Part shown: piece after piece, positions 15,473-24,687 of the stretch | Numbering within the stretch: the stretch's first letter is position 1 | Layout: each line of letters begins with the position of its first letter | NCBI GenBank assembly: GCA_002104935.1 | Contig: MCGT01000015.1 | Location: 186,001-250,000 of the forward strand | Direction: 5' to 3' | Origin: Hesseltinella vesiculosa | Taxonomy: Eukaryota; Mucoromycota; Mucoromycetes; Mucorales; Cunninghamellaceae | DNA length: 64,000 bases | Position numbers and translations under genes: made by a program | Notes under the pieces: generated by a model | What the model was told of the DNA's origin: nothing | The model's database searches: none | Seen by the model: only the letters and a program-made list of their open reading frames with translations

Positions 15473-16340
15473 ACGAGTTCTCCTACACCTTCTTGTCATT
15501 ATGCTTCTCAGCGCAATAAAGGCACCTATGCTCTCAGACAGAGTGGATGATGACCACCAGCCCAAGCGTAGGAGATGCATCGGTTTGAATCCGGGGCTGG
15601 TCCGTCCGAGAAATCAAGGGTCACGAACAGCCCTTTGTGAATTGGATGGCTTACAATTTTTTTTTTTTTTTTTGGGTTTGTGCAGATGCGGCAGTGATAG
15701 GTCAGTGGAAGTTCCTGAATGATTGCAAACATGGAGGCTCCCAGCAGGCCTATGGCTGCGTCAATGGCGTCGATTCTCGCTGTGCCGTTGCTCATGATTG
15801 ATAAAATGTGTCGATGGTCAAAAGCAGAGCCCATCTGAATCACACGATGCGGGTATAAAAAGAAGGCAGAGGGTGATGCACATGCACATGCATAGTATGA
15901 CTACCGCATTGACCGTTGTGAACAGGCAATTTCAAAAATGAAAGGATTCTTTCCTTTTATTTTCTTGTCACCTGATTCTGATAGGTGCGCTAAAAAAAAA
16001 ACAAGGAAAGCAAAGCAATGAATAAAGTAATCAAGCAACAGAGCAGTAGCAGCCTGACGATAAAAAAACAGACTAGCAGGTCGTCGTGCATGAATGTTTT
16101 TTCCTTCAGTTAACAAATAAACAGGTTCCCCCCAAAAATTGAATCATCGCCTTACTCCTCATCTCTTCTTCTTTACAAGCCTTCCACTTGGAGTTGTTCA
16201 TTTCCTTTTTTTTTTTAAGAGTCTTGAACAAGTTGCCCTTGACTACTACGGAAAATTGATTCTCGCCAAATTGTTCCGTGATTTTAAAGAAGCATCGTCC
16301 TGCCTACTTTTTTAATTTTCTTTTTGCTCTTTGTTGTGCC
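15473..16340. other. Spacer downstream of ENT gene
   Basis: About 870 bp. The ENT 3' end includes AATAAA at about 15517. No supportable gene on either strand. A T-run at 15657-15674 and short AT tracts near 15990 and 16210 are the only structure seen. Confidence 0.5.
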
Positions 16341-16850
16341 ATGCCTGCACCATTTACATCCAGTGACCTAGCCATGTGGTCACCGATCTCTATAAACGAA
16401 AACACCACCCATTTTCCATACCTACCATTCGACCACCCCCTCCTTCCCCTGCCACCCTTCTGCCATCCCACCGAGAACTCCCGTCCGCTTCAGGAGGAGT
16501 ACGATGCCGAGGACACCATAGATACCCTGACAACGCCAACCTTTGCCAAGGACGCGATGGCATTTATTGGATCGATGCTACCGCCCCACTCGATCCCTAT
16601 GACGACAGAGTGCACCAGCCTGCCTTATACGTCCCGCTCGACCATTGTATTGACCCCCTGTCCTTTTCCAACCTCCGATCGGCCTTATCCTCGATTCAAG
16701 CCCCGCCCACGCCGAACCTTGTCGACTGTCACGGCCTGCTCCTTGTTGAGCCGGGCTGGTCATTGGTGGAAATCGTTGGTACAGGCCAAACGGCGGTATA
16801 TCCATCCCATCCTTCATTTACCCAAACGTAGCTCGGTGCATCAGCAATGA
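16341..16850 (+). CDS. Hypothetical protein, 169 aa, proline-rich N-terminus and basic C-terminus
   Basis: No family is recognised. A single open frame from an ATG preceded by a TC-rich leader to a TGA at 16848-16850, followed at once by an AATAAA-like element (about 16855), which supports a real transcript end. The N-terminal third is rich in Pro, His and Phe. The middle is acidic (QEEYDAEDTIDT). The C-terminus is basic with Trp pairs (GHWWKSLVQAKRRY). A second frame, 16376-16831, is also open over most of the same DNA and parts of it look protein-like, so a frameshift or the wrong frame cannot be excluded. No signal peptide or membrane helix. Confidence 0.45.
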   Translation: MPAPFTSSDLAMWSPISINENTTHFPYLPFDHPLLPLPPFCHPTENSRPLQEEYDAEDTIDTLTTPTFAKDAMAFIGSMLPPHSIPMTTECTSLPYTSRSTIVLTPCPFPTSDRPYPRFKPRPRRTLSTVTACSLLSRAGHWWKSLVQAKRRYIHPILHLPKRSSVHQQ

Positions 16851-16884
16851 TCAAAATAAATTTGTTTTTTTTTTTTAATTTCGA

Positions 16885-18185
16885 TCAAGATCGGCTCGGG
16901 CTCGTGTCGACAAATTTCACTGTTGAAATAAGAAGCGGGTGAGTGGTGGTTCCAGGCTATCCGTGGTACTTACGTTTGTAGAGGCGAGTCTGGCGCTTTT
17001 GAATAGGTTTCTTTTTCCATGTGGGGGTATTTTTGTCCTGAGAAGAAAAAAAAAAGCGGTGACGATAAGCTTGGCTGGCCAGGATTCTTCGAATGGCGTT
17101 TACCTCGACTTCAGGCTGGTAGTCCATGGCGGTATTCTCGGTGATGAATTGCTGCAAGTCGTCGTCCATGTCCACGTCTTCGTCATCGGGTCTTGGCACG
17201 CCCAATGTGCCTTGTTTCATGGCTGACACCACACGGCAGTAGCGGTCGGGATCTTTTTCAAGCATGGGAGTCATCAAGGTGGTGCGTGCATCAACGCTGG
17301 AGAACATGCCAGGCATGAAAAGATCGTCGTCATCGTCGTCGTCGTTTCCATCCTTGGTGAGTCCCAGGCTTTGGGCGGATTGGAACAAGGACGGGTGGTA
17401 ATGGCGAAGGTGGTTATCTTGGTGGTTTGCGATGCTGAGACCGCCGATCTCCAAGGATGAGGCATATCGAGGAGGCGCAGTCGGCATGGAGGCTTTGAGC
17501 TGGCTTCCGCTGGTTTCTTCGTGAGCGTCTTTTTCAGGTGCCTGCTGCGAATCACGCTCAGCCTTCAACGCGGCGCTGAGGGTATCACGGGGCTTCCACA
17601 TCAGGTGACCAATGAGCTTCTGCTCCAGGGCTACGTTCTTCTTTTTCCGTCGTTTGGTGTCAGTGGGTTGGGTGGATGGGAACCAGAAGGCGTCTTCGGT
17701 AGCGGCAGACATGGTGGTGGGGGTGTCTGGGGTTGGTTGGCTGCTGCTGTTGGTACGTTCAGGCTGCGAGTATTGGGAATCAAAGGCAGTGGATGGTCGC
17801 CGTTTGCTGCTTGTCATGGGAATGCCTTCCACCGGACGAACCCGATCGAAATTGGGTGAGCGAATATAGGCGACATGGCGATGAGGGCTGGTCGGCTTGG
17901 GTTTGTCTTTGGGGGGTAGTTTTAGCAGTTTTTTTTTGTTGTGATAATCTTTGTATACTTTTACTATGGGTATCCATGAGAGAAGTGAAGAAGCATGGTT
18001 AAGATCATGTAATGTTGCCATAAAAAAGTCTTACAAACTTTGGGCCGGGCTTCAATGTCTTGCATGGTGGGTTTGCGATTGTATTTTTCCGTAAAATTGT
18101 ATTCCCATTCCTTCAGGCCCTTTTTGATAAGCAGGATTTCCCGCTGCAATCCTTTGCTGATGTTATCTGCTTCATGGCTCTCCAT
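16885..18185 (-). CDS. SLD2: DNA replication initiation factor Sld2/Drc1-like
   Basis: Sld2 is a CDK target that, once phosphorylated, binds Dpb11 to start DNA replication. Four minus-strand exons: 18185-18035, 17963-17104, 17037-16974 and 16919-16885, in phase, give 369 residues. The N-terminal 65 residues carry the Sld2 signature: a helix ending LKEWEYNF, then NRKPTMQDIEARP, then KVLKVYKDY, spaced as in the family. Several SP/TP sites (possible CDK targets) occupy residues 70-150, a basic KRRKKKN patch follows, then an acidic run (NDDDDDDD) and a basic C-terminus (WKKKPIQKRQTRLYK). That C-terminus resembles the basic tail of yeast Sld2. The last intron uses a GTAAGT donor, so the protein ends FVDTSPSRS. 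The family call rests mainly on the N-terminus. Confidence 0.72.
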
Positions 18186-18339
18186 CGATAATATATTAAA
18201 AAAAGAAATAAGAAATGGAAAATGGAAAATGGTCTGGACAAGAGGGAAAAAAAAAAAAAAACTGGCCGCGTTTTGAAAATTTGAGCGATTTCGTTTGGTT
18301 TTTTTGCGATTGGAGCTAGCAAGGCACTGAAGGCTAAAA

Positions 18340-18832
18340 AAAAAAAACAAAAAGCGGGCCAGCTATTGATCCAGGGGACTTGCTTTTGACGCAGCATTTC
18401 AGTATCCCTTTTGAGGGATTCAATTTCTTTCAGCAGCTTTTCTTTGTCACGATGGGCTTGAGCCAGCTGCTGCTGGAGCTGCTCGAAAGGTGAGAGTGAT
18501 TCAGGTGAGGAGAAGGAGAGGGCTCGGCTTCGACTGCCAGACTGGAAGGACGAAGCGGACAGAGAGTGGTCGACTTGAGACATCAAATCATGGACAAGGG
18601 CTTTTTGGGAATCGGTCTGTTTGAGCAAGGTTTCAAGCTGGTGGCAAAGTGAAGGCAGATCCATCCACCCTGAGAACCGTGTGGTGGACGTGGCCGAAGA
18701 AGAGCCGGAGGTGGGCGGGGGTGTGATGGACGTGACAGAGGAAGACGGTGGTGTAGAATTGCCCTTGGTCAGTTCAAAACGGCCGACCTTGCGAGAGTCT
18801 TCCTTGCTGACAGCTGTGGTATCGGGTGGCAT
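18340..18832 (-). CDS. Coiled-coil, Ser/Thr-rich hypothetical protein (ends uncertain)
   Basis: Not assigned to a family. Read from Met at 18832, the N-terminal 60 residues are Ser/Thr/Pro-rich, followed by a predicted helix around LCHQLETLLKQTDSQKALVHD, a Ser-rich linker, and a strong coiled coil (PFEQLQQQLAQAHRDKEK to LKRDTEMLRQKQ). The frame stays open upstream of 18832 (QQHRGSRFSFVEKTPIM), so the true start may be in an earlier exon. Downstream, the frame runs into homopolymer-derived Phe-rich sequence that is unlikely to be protein. The true 3' end is probably an intron or stop near 18310-18375. It lies about 130 bp upstream of the Sld2-like start and is most simply a separate gene. Confidence 0.5.
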
Positions 18833-18899
18833 GATGGGTGTTTTTTCTACAAATGAGAAACGGCTGCCACGGTGCTGCTGCAGGTAATTTGGTAGCTGG

Positions 18900-19155
18900 T
18901 TATGTTGAAAGTGATCGAAGCTTCCCGGATTTCCTTGAGCTTGTCCATCAAGTCCACAGTCCCACCATCCAGGAGAACATTACCTCACATCGCCAGTCCT
19001 TCCTCAGTAGCAAGTGTGGTTCCAGCGACCAAGATAGCACGTCTGCCACGGCCAGTCAACAGATATTTTAGCTGTTGCACCTATAGATAATGTGCAAGGA
19101 GCGATGCAAGGAACGGCCTGTCTTCGAATAAAGTCATCCTTTTACAGATGTAAGA
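18900..19155 (-). pseudogene. Inverted, decayed fragment of the neighbouring zinc-finger/nuclease-like family
   Basis: Minus-strand translation contains two short blocks that match the intact-looking copy at 19303-21003. The first is GRRAILVAGTTLATEEGLA, against GGRFVVPAGTTLKTEREL. The second is GTVDLMDKLKEIREASI, against GSVDVIKSLKEFRAASI. An in-frame TGA separates them and the sequence between them in the other copy is missing, so this is a deleted relic. Its upstream end pairs as an inverted repeat with the other copy (19128-19153 against 19310-19336). The two copies therefore lie head to head. No function is expected. Confidence 0.6.
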
Positions 19156-19302
19156 AGCAAATTCGAGTGAAATGCGTATTCTTGTCATGGAAAAAAAAAT
19201 AAGAGTTGCAAAACGGTACTTCAAAAGCAGCGCAACGCTGGGTTTCCTTGCTTTTGCTTTGCTTTGAAAAACACCTACAATGACAAGAACATGCGCCTTT
19301 CT

Positions 19303-21003
19303 CGTGTTTGCTTGTCACATTTGTAAAAAGGATGACTTTTACTAGAAAGCAGACCCTACTCAAACACTATCGATCAGTGGAACATCAAGAAAATCTTGTG
19401 AGTGCGAGTGGTGGACGTTTTGTTGTGCCTGCCGGAACCACTTTAAAAACTGAACGAGAGCTTGCTGATCATGTGTTGTATGGTTGCCCATGTTGTGTCT
19501 ATCCCCTTCATTCATTGGAAGCCCTTGGTCACCATCTCACTACTCATTTTGCAGAACAAGGGTAAACTGGTTATCTGATTATTTATGCACTGTATCAAGA
19601 AGCTCACAATCTCTACCTTGCTTAGTCCCTCAACTGATCAGCACAATGATGTTCTCCCAGATCAGGAAACAACAGGAACAACGACAGAAGCATTGATGGA
19701 GGACCCTGAAGCCTAGGATGGTCACCGCTTGTCCGAGGACACTTCTGGTCCTGACTCTGAAGAAAGCACGCCCCAATCATCTCACTCCTATTTGTTCAAG
19801 TTCTCTGGGTATAACGAAAGCTGGCCCATCACTGATGTCTCTTGGATGGTAGGTTCAGTGGACGTGATCAAGAGCTTGAAAGAATTCCGTGCTGCGTCGA
19901 TCCTATTGAACAAGACAACAAATATCAACGACGATCGCATCCTGTCCCTGCATATGATCTTTGTCTTCTCTCCCGAATACGCCCAGTCCATCACAAAATA
20001 TTTTGGTCGATCGATCCACGACCAAGTGCTGAATGACCTGGCCCCCATGCTCGACAGCAATACCCCTTCCCTCTCTGACAACCTCCCGATCTGGGCAAAC
20101 ACTCTTGCATCGTGCCCACCAACGTGGACCCAAATTGTACATTGCTCGATTGATATCTTGCACGCTGCCAAGGAAAGTGCCAATCCGAATGACCTTGTTG
20201 CCGCGGTCTGTATGCTACAGCTTTCAACGCGTTGCATACATGACCCTCATGACCTCTGCGAGGACACCTTTGTGCACCGATACTTGGATGGTCTGCTGGA
20301 CGGTGTTTTTGGGACGTCAAAGCTGATGGAAACGCAGTGGTATGCCGGTGCAAAAAAAAAAAAAAAAAAAGCATGGAATCTGACATCCTTTTTTTTTAAT
20401 CTCATAGGGCGAATATGTGGTTGGCGTCTTCCAAAGTGGATGCTTACAAAACCTATAAACCTGACTTCGTGGTGTATGTCAAACCCCGTCACCAGCGATT
20501 TGATATTGCCGTCTGCGAAGTGAAGCCGCCCTCAAAGTCATGCCGACCCCCCATTTCTGACTTTGTGAAACTATGTTTGGAAATGAAGAAAATGATATTG
20601 ACATTGACTGGACTGATCGACAATCCTTTTGTGCTGGGAATCCTGGTCACCGGTAAGAGTGTGGTTGAGAAAATTAGACCTTTGAGACAAGGACGGTTAA
20701 TCGGTTTTTTTTTTTTTTTTTGCTTCATGACCAGGCCGAACAATTCACACTTTTGTCATGTATCGCCTTGGTCAACATGGTTATCGTGTCTGTCAGATTG
20801 GTCAAGCAGAAGTCGTGTACAGTCTGAAGAGCATGGGATTGTTCCCGGTGCTTTTCCAAACCATATTGAAGGTCAAAGACATGGCTGCGACCCTTGCTGA
20901 AGAGTTGGAGCAAGCTGCGCTTGGCCTGGCCAAAACTGAATCTGCTCATGACAGGCCTTCCATGGATGACGGCACACCAAATTGGAAAAGATTGAAGATG
21001 TAG
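19303..21003 (+). pseudogene. Zinc-finger plus PD-(D/E)XK nuclease-like gene, damaged at its 5' part
   Basis: Exons about 19303-19561, 19626-20339, 20408-20652 and 20735-21003. The 5' exon shows a C2H2-like finger (CHICKK in one frame, then TRKQTLLKH in the next frame, a 1-nt shift) and a second Cys/His cluster (YGCPCC to GHHLTTHF). The next exon is open but has an in-frame TAG at 19714-19716. The C-terminal half is intact across two more introns. It ends in a nuclease-like core: a helix with EDTFVHRYLDGLLDGVF, then PDFVV, 13 or so residues, then FDIAVCEVKPP, giving the PD...EXK pattern, then a Lys-rich helix. The order fits the PD-(D/E)XK superfamily. A product could start at a Met after the TAG. 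I infer a recently damaged member of a multicopy family. Confidence 0.55.
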
Positions 21004-21267
21004 CTCTCTCTCCCTCCCTCTCTTCTTTACCTTTATACATATTATTACCAGTCTCCAAGATATTAGTTTACCTGTTTTCTTTTACCGTTTTGTAAATACC
21101 TGAATTAAAGTTGCCCCCTCCCGTCGTCCATTACACTGGTTTCGACTTTTTTTTTTTCCCTTTTCCAATTTTGGTTTCCCGACGCATAACTTGAGAGCCG
21201 TGTTTTTTTTTTCCCGTCTTTCTTTTGTTTTCCCACCCTTCGCTACTGTTGCTGGTTTTACTGCTGA

Positions 21268-23705
21268 ATGTCTCGTCCTGTTTATGCACCACCTCGCCCT
21301 GATGGGCAACTTGCTCTCATGTGGCATTACAATGACCTGATCTCCATGAGTGATGCTGATTTTGAACGTGTGTTGGCCGATCCTTTGAATCATTTGCAAG
21401 GCATCAGCTTCACATCAGCAGTGTTAGTTTTGTCAAAGGCGACCAAATACCGAAACAGTATGTCTTTACTTTAAGCGTTTGGCGTTGGTGTCTTACTATC
21501 TCTTCTTTCCTGTAGACAACCCTCCTTGCGTAGCATGTGGGAGCCAAACCCACAAAGAACACGAAGTCGACTGTGTCCATTCCACTCAGCAAATGGTATA
21601 AAATTTGCTTTTTTTCTCACGCAGTTATTAACCTCCCCTATTACGTTTTTTTTTTTTTTTGACTTGAAGTTTCGGTGGCCACTTCGCCCACAGACCCCGA
21701 TGAACGAGCCAATATTGCCCAAGAGCAACGTGAAGGACGTGCACAGCGCGACGAGAACACACGCAACGTGTACGCCATCGGTCGAGATCACTCCAACTTG
21801 ACAAAAGTTGCTTACGTGTCCGCCTGGTACGGCAAGGATCGAACGCAGTCGATCAAGACCTCCTTTTTCTCTGCCGTCCGCCCTGCCTATCGACAAGTTG
21901 TACGTGACCGAGTCCTTGAACAAAGCGATCTCCTTCGTCGCCTCATTATCAAGCTGCAGCTTTTTGTCAACCACTATGTGCTTGCCAATGTGGACCACGT
22001 CGACGAATCGCTCTTCAAGGAAAATGGTTTTTATTCAGCCAGCCAATTCGTCCGTGGAAGACAAGTCACAACAACGCACCAGCGATTACGACAGTCACTG
22101 CTGGTCCACTGGGAAACCTTTCGAACCATGCACCCTTCAATTGAGCATGGTCAAGGTGTCGATACACACGCTTTGGCATCCTACTTGAAAGGATTGGCAA
22201 CGGCCTACGTGAACAACTTTACCGTTCCGTTTGAAAGCCGCATCAAAGCCTATATCCGTTTCCTCATCAGCTGTTTGGATGTCACTGTAAGTTTTGTGGG
22301 TGAAAAAAAAAAAAAAAGAGTGGCCTGACCCAAATATATTTTTCATGGCTAGGTTTCGCGTGGTGACACTCGTAAAATAGTGGACTTTGCCTACGAAAAG
22401 TTTGCTCAGCGAGAAGTACGATCTGCCTACTCGGACGAAGCCCTGGATGCCTTTTTGGCAGATGGCATTGAAAACGTGTTTGAGGATGGTATTGATGAAG
22501 CCTCTGCCCAAGTTGAAGACAGTGATGTCATGTCGGTAGCGAGTGACGTAACGATGGCCACTGCATCTACCCTGACCTCGCGCGCTGTTTCGCCCATGTC
22601 TCTAGACACCAGCCTGTCAATGTCTCGTGCTATCTCCCCTGTCGTAGGCAGCCCTCCTCCTGCTGGTCAAGATAGCGTTGGTGGCCGTGAAGAGCAAGAA
22701 GATGGTGGCTCAGCAGATACTACCCAGTCTCTTTGCTTAACGGTGGATCGAATGATGGTCGAGTTCAAGCAGGACGACATTGCCACCTTGACGCCAAAGT
22801 ACATTGCTGAGAACCCAAAAAGGCGATGCGACTTCTCGGGAAGGTGTTGGATGCTTATGAAGCCTACCGATCCTTTGACTTTGAAAACCCCGTGAAAACA
22901 CCAATGTTTCGTCTTCTCCCGGCACCCAGCTTTCACTTTCGCTTTATCGACATTGTCCCTCAAAACATACACTTGTACACTGGACTCCCTAGAATCCGAG
23001 ATCCCACGCCGGAAAATCCAGAACCCAACTTCATGAAATTCCGTGAAAATGCTTTTGAGGCGTTTGCCTTTGGCCGGTTTGGCTTCCATAGGTATATCTC
23101 AGACTCTTGCTGTAACCTCGTCACTTAGCTTTTTTTTTTTTTACAAAAGCTCTGACTCCTTGATTGCCCCAGCTTCCTCTTTGCCCATCCTCTCGGGCTT
23201 GTCCACCGATGGCTGTTCCTTCAATTATCGCTTTGTCATGATGGACTCTCCTGTGAAGTGCCCTGAAATTAATGTCACAGATGTGGGCAACCTCGGTCAC
23301 CGATTGAACGAATTCCAAGTCTCCGCTGTAGACCCCGGACGCCGCGTCACTGTGACAGCAGCTCTTGGCGACGCACCAATCCGCCGTGTGACTAGCAAGG
23401 AAATACAAGCGCAAGCCAGGACAAAGGCCAGAAGCATCAAAGCTGAGCAGAGAAAAGCTGCAACGATGATCAACGTGGACCAATCGCCAATGTCCTTCAA
23501 AGCATGGGAAACAGCATTGCCAACGACAAGAACTGCCTCCTGTGACACATACGGCAATCACGTTGAATGCCTTCTTCAAAACATGGATGATGTCCTGGAC
23601 ATGTATGGCCAAGAACATTCGCGTGTCCGATTTGCTGCGTTTGGAGGCCGCCAACGATCTCACGACTTTGCGGCAAATGTCCTGCGATACGGCGGTAAGA
23701 AGTAG
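21268..23705 (+). pseudogene. Fanzor (eukaryotic TnpB-like, RuvC-type) relic, C-terminally truncated
   Basis: Fanzor proteins are RNA-guided nucleases of eukaryotic transposons, related to IS200/605 TnpB. Exons about 21268-21457, 21516-21595, 21670-22286, 22353-23091 and 23150-23705. A CCHC-like zinc motif (CVACGSQTHKEHEVDC) lies in exon 2. Exon 3 has the long helical N-terminal region (VRPAYRQVVRDRVLEQ, then KLQLFVNHYVLANV). Exon 5 has the first RuvC aspartate in AVDPGRRVTVTAA and later FGGRQRSHDF. The frame then stops at 23703-23705 just after RYGGKK. The remaining RuvC residues and the C-terminal Cys4 finger are absent. Other damage: the exon 2/3 junction does not keep frame, and exon 4 has a 1-nt shift at an A5 run (22816-22820). 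It is therefore catalytically dead as read. Confidence 0.68.
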
Positions 23706-24020
23706 TGCTGCAGCCGTGGCAGTGGTGCACTTGCTGGTTTCGACCTCACGGAATAGCCGAGCAGTGCATTCATTGATCTTGGATGGGCGGTCAGTCTTTT
23801 TGGTAAATGACACTCAATGAAAGGCAATGCGACTGATAGGTGCCGTGAAACGCCTGTATGAGCTCCGTAATAGAGCTTCCAATATCGTGTTTTTTGGGTG
23901 CTGATTGATCGCATGATGCCTGATGTAATGGAGTATTAATTACGAACAAGGAAGACATTAGATTAACATGCATTGGCCGGATTACCTTTTGAGTAAATAA
24001 AGGGGTAAGAAAAAAGCGCA

Positions 24021-24131
24021 TTCCTTTTTTCGCAAACCTACCCGCTGGAACTATCTTCCGGGTAAGTTTACATGCAGCTCTTTCCTTTTTTAGCAAACCT
24101 ACCCGCTAGAACTATCTTCCGGGTAAGTTTA
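24021..24131 (+). repeat. Tandem pair of about 50-bp hairpin repeats
   Basis: Two copies, 24021-24070 and 24082-24131, differ at only a few bases. Each holds an inverted repeat, AAACCTACCCG ... CGGGTAAGTTT, with one mismatch and a 14-nt loop (24034-24044 with 24059-24069 in copy 1). They lie 300-430 bp past the truncated Fanzor frame. Confidence 0.75.
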
Positions 24132-24586
24132 CCCTCCAGCGGGGAAGGTTTTTTGAGTTGAGCGAAAATAATAGGGATAGGGTAAAAAAAAAAATAAAAA
24201 TAAGTGAGAATGAGTTATGGTTTTTTATTGATGTGAATGTCTATCTTTTTATAATGTTTCCTGTAGAAACCGTTGCACTAGCTGCTGTTCATTCTGTTTG
24301 GTTATGTTGCATTATGCCTGATCATAGCTTTGTAACATGATGGGTACGGTACCTTTGGACATGGTTTTGTCTTATGTTCATGGGAGATCATGTTGACATG
24401 TTGAAATGATTTATGTTTGAGTGAGTTGAACATGGGGTAGAAAAGTAGCAGTGTGGGTTTAATGCTGTAGTGGCATGGTCTCTGTATCTTGAGTTTAGGC
24501 CTGAATTTTACCTCAGATACGACATTGTTTACCTCAGATACGACAGTGACTCCAGTTTGGGAAGATTCAACAGAGCACGTCTCAAA

Positions 24587-24619
<33 letters not shown>

Positions 24620-24687
24620 TGACATTTGCATTTGGAATAAAGGCTGGAAAAAATAAACAATGATAATATAATAAAAAAAAAGAAGGA
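24132..24687. other. AT-rich spacer past the Fanzor relic
   Basis: No gene is seen on either strand. It contains the 21-bp tandem repeat and A-run listed separately, and the probable 3' UTR of the Ser-rich gene near its right end. Confidence 0.5.
24507..24616 (+). repeat. 21-bp tandem repeat (two copies) followed by a long A-run
   Basis: TTTACCTCAGATACGACAKTG occurs twice back to back, 24507-24527 and 24528-24548, with one difference. An uninterrupted run of about 28 A follows at 24589-24616. This could be the 3' end of a retroposed or TE-derived segment. No coding potential is visible around it. Confidence 0.6.

Noticed and set aside
15570..15610. tRNA-like T-loop sequence (GGTTTGAATCCGGGG)
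   Set aside because: No acceptor, D or anticodon stem can be drawn around it.
18113..18350. Fusion of the coiled-coil gene with the Sld2-like gene through open frames
   Set aside because: The connecting residues come from T-runs (long Phe stretches). The Sld2 family signature normally starts the protein, and a good Met lies at 18185. A GC-donor intron at 18375 would keep an open frame into Sld2 but with no stop or family support.
23121..23813. Long antisense open frame over the last Fanzor exon
   Set aside because: It is a shadow of the plus-strand coding exon. I checked whether it could be an inverted C-terminal zinc ribbon, but the Cys spacing does not fit.
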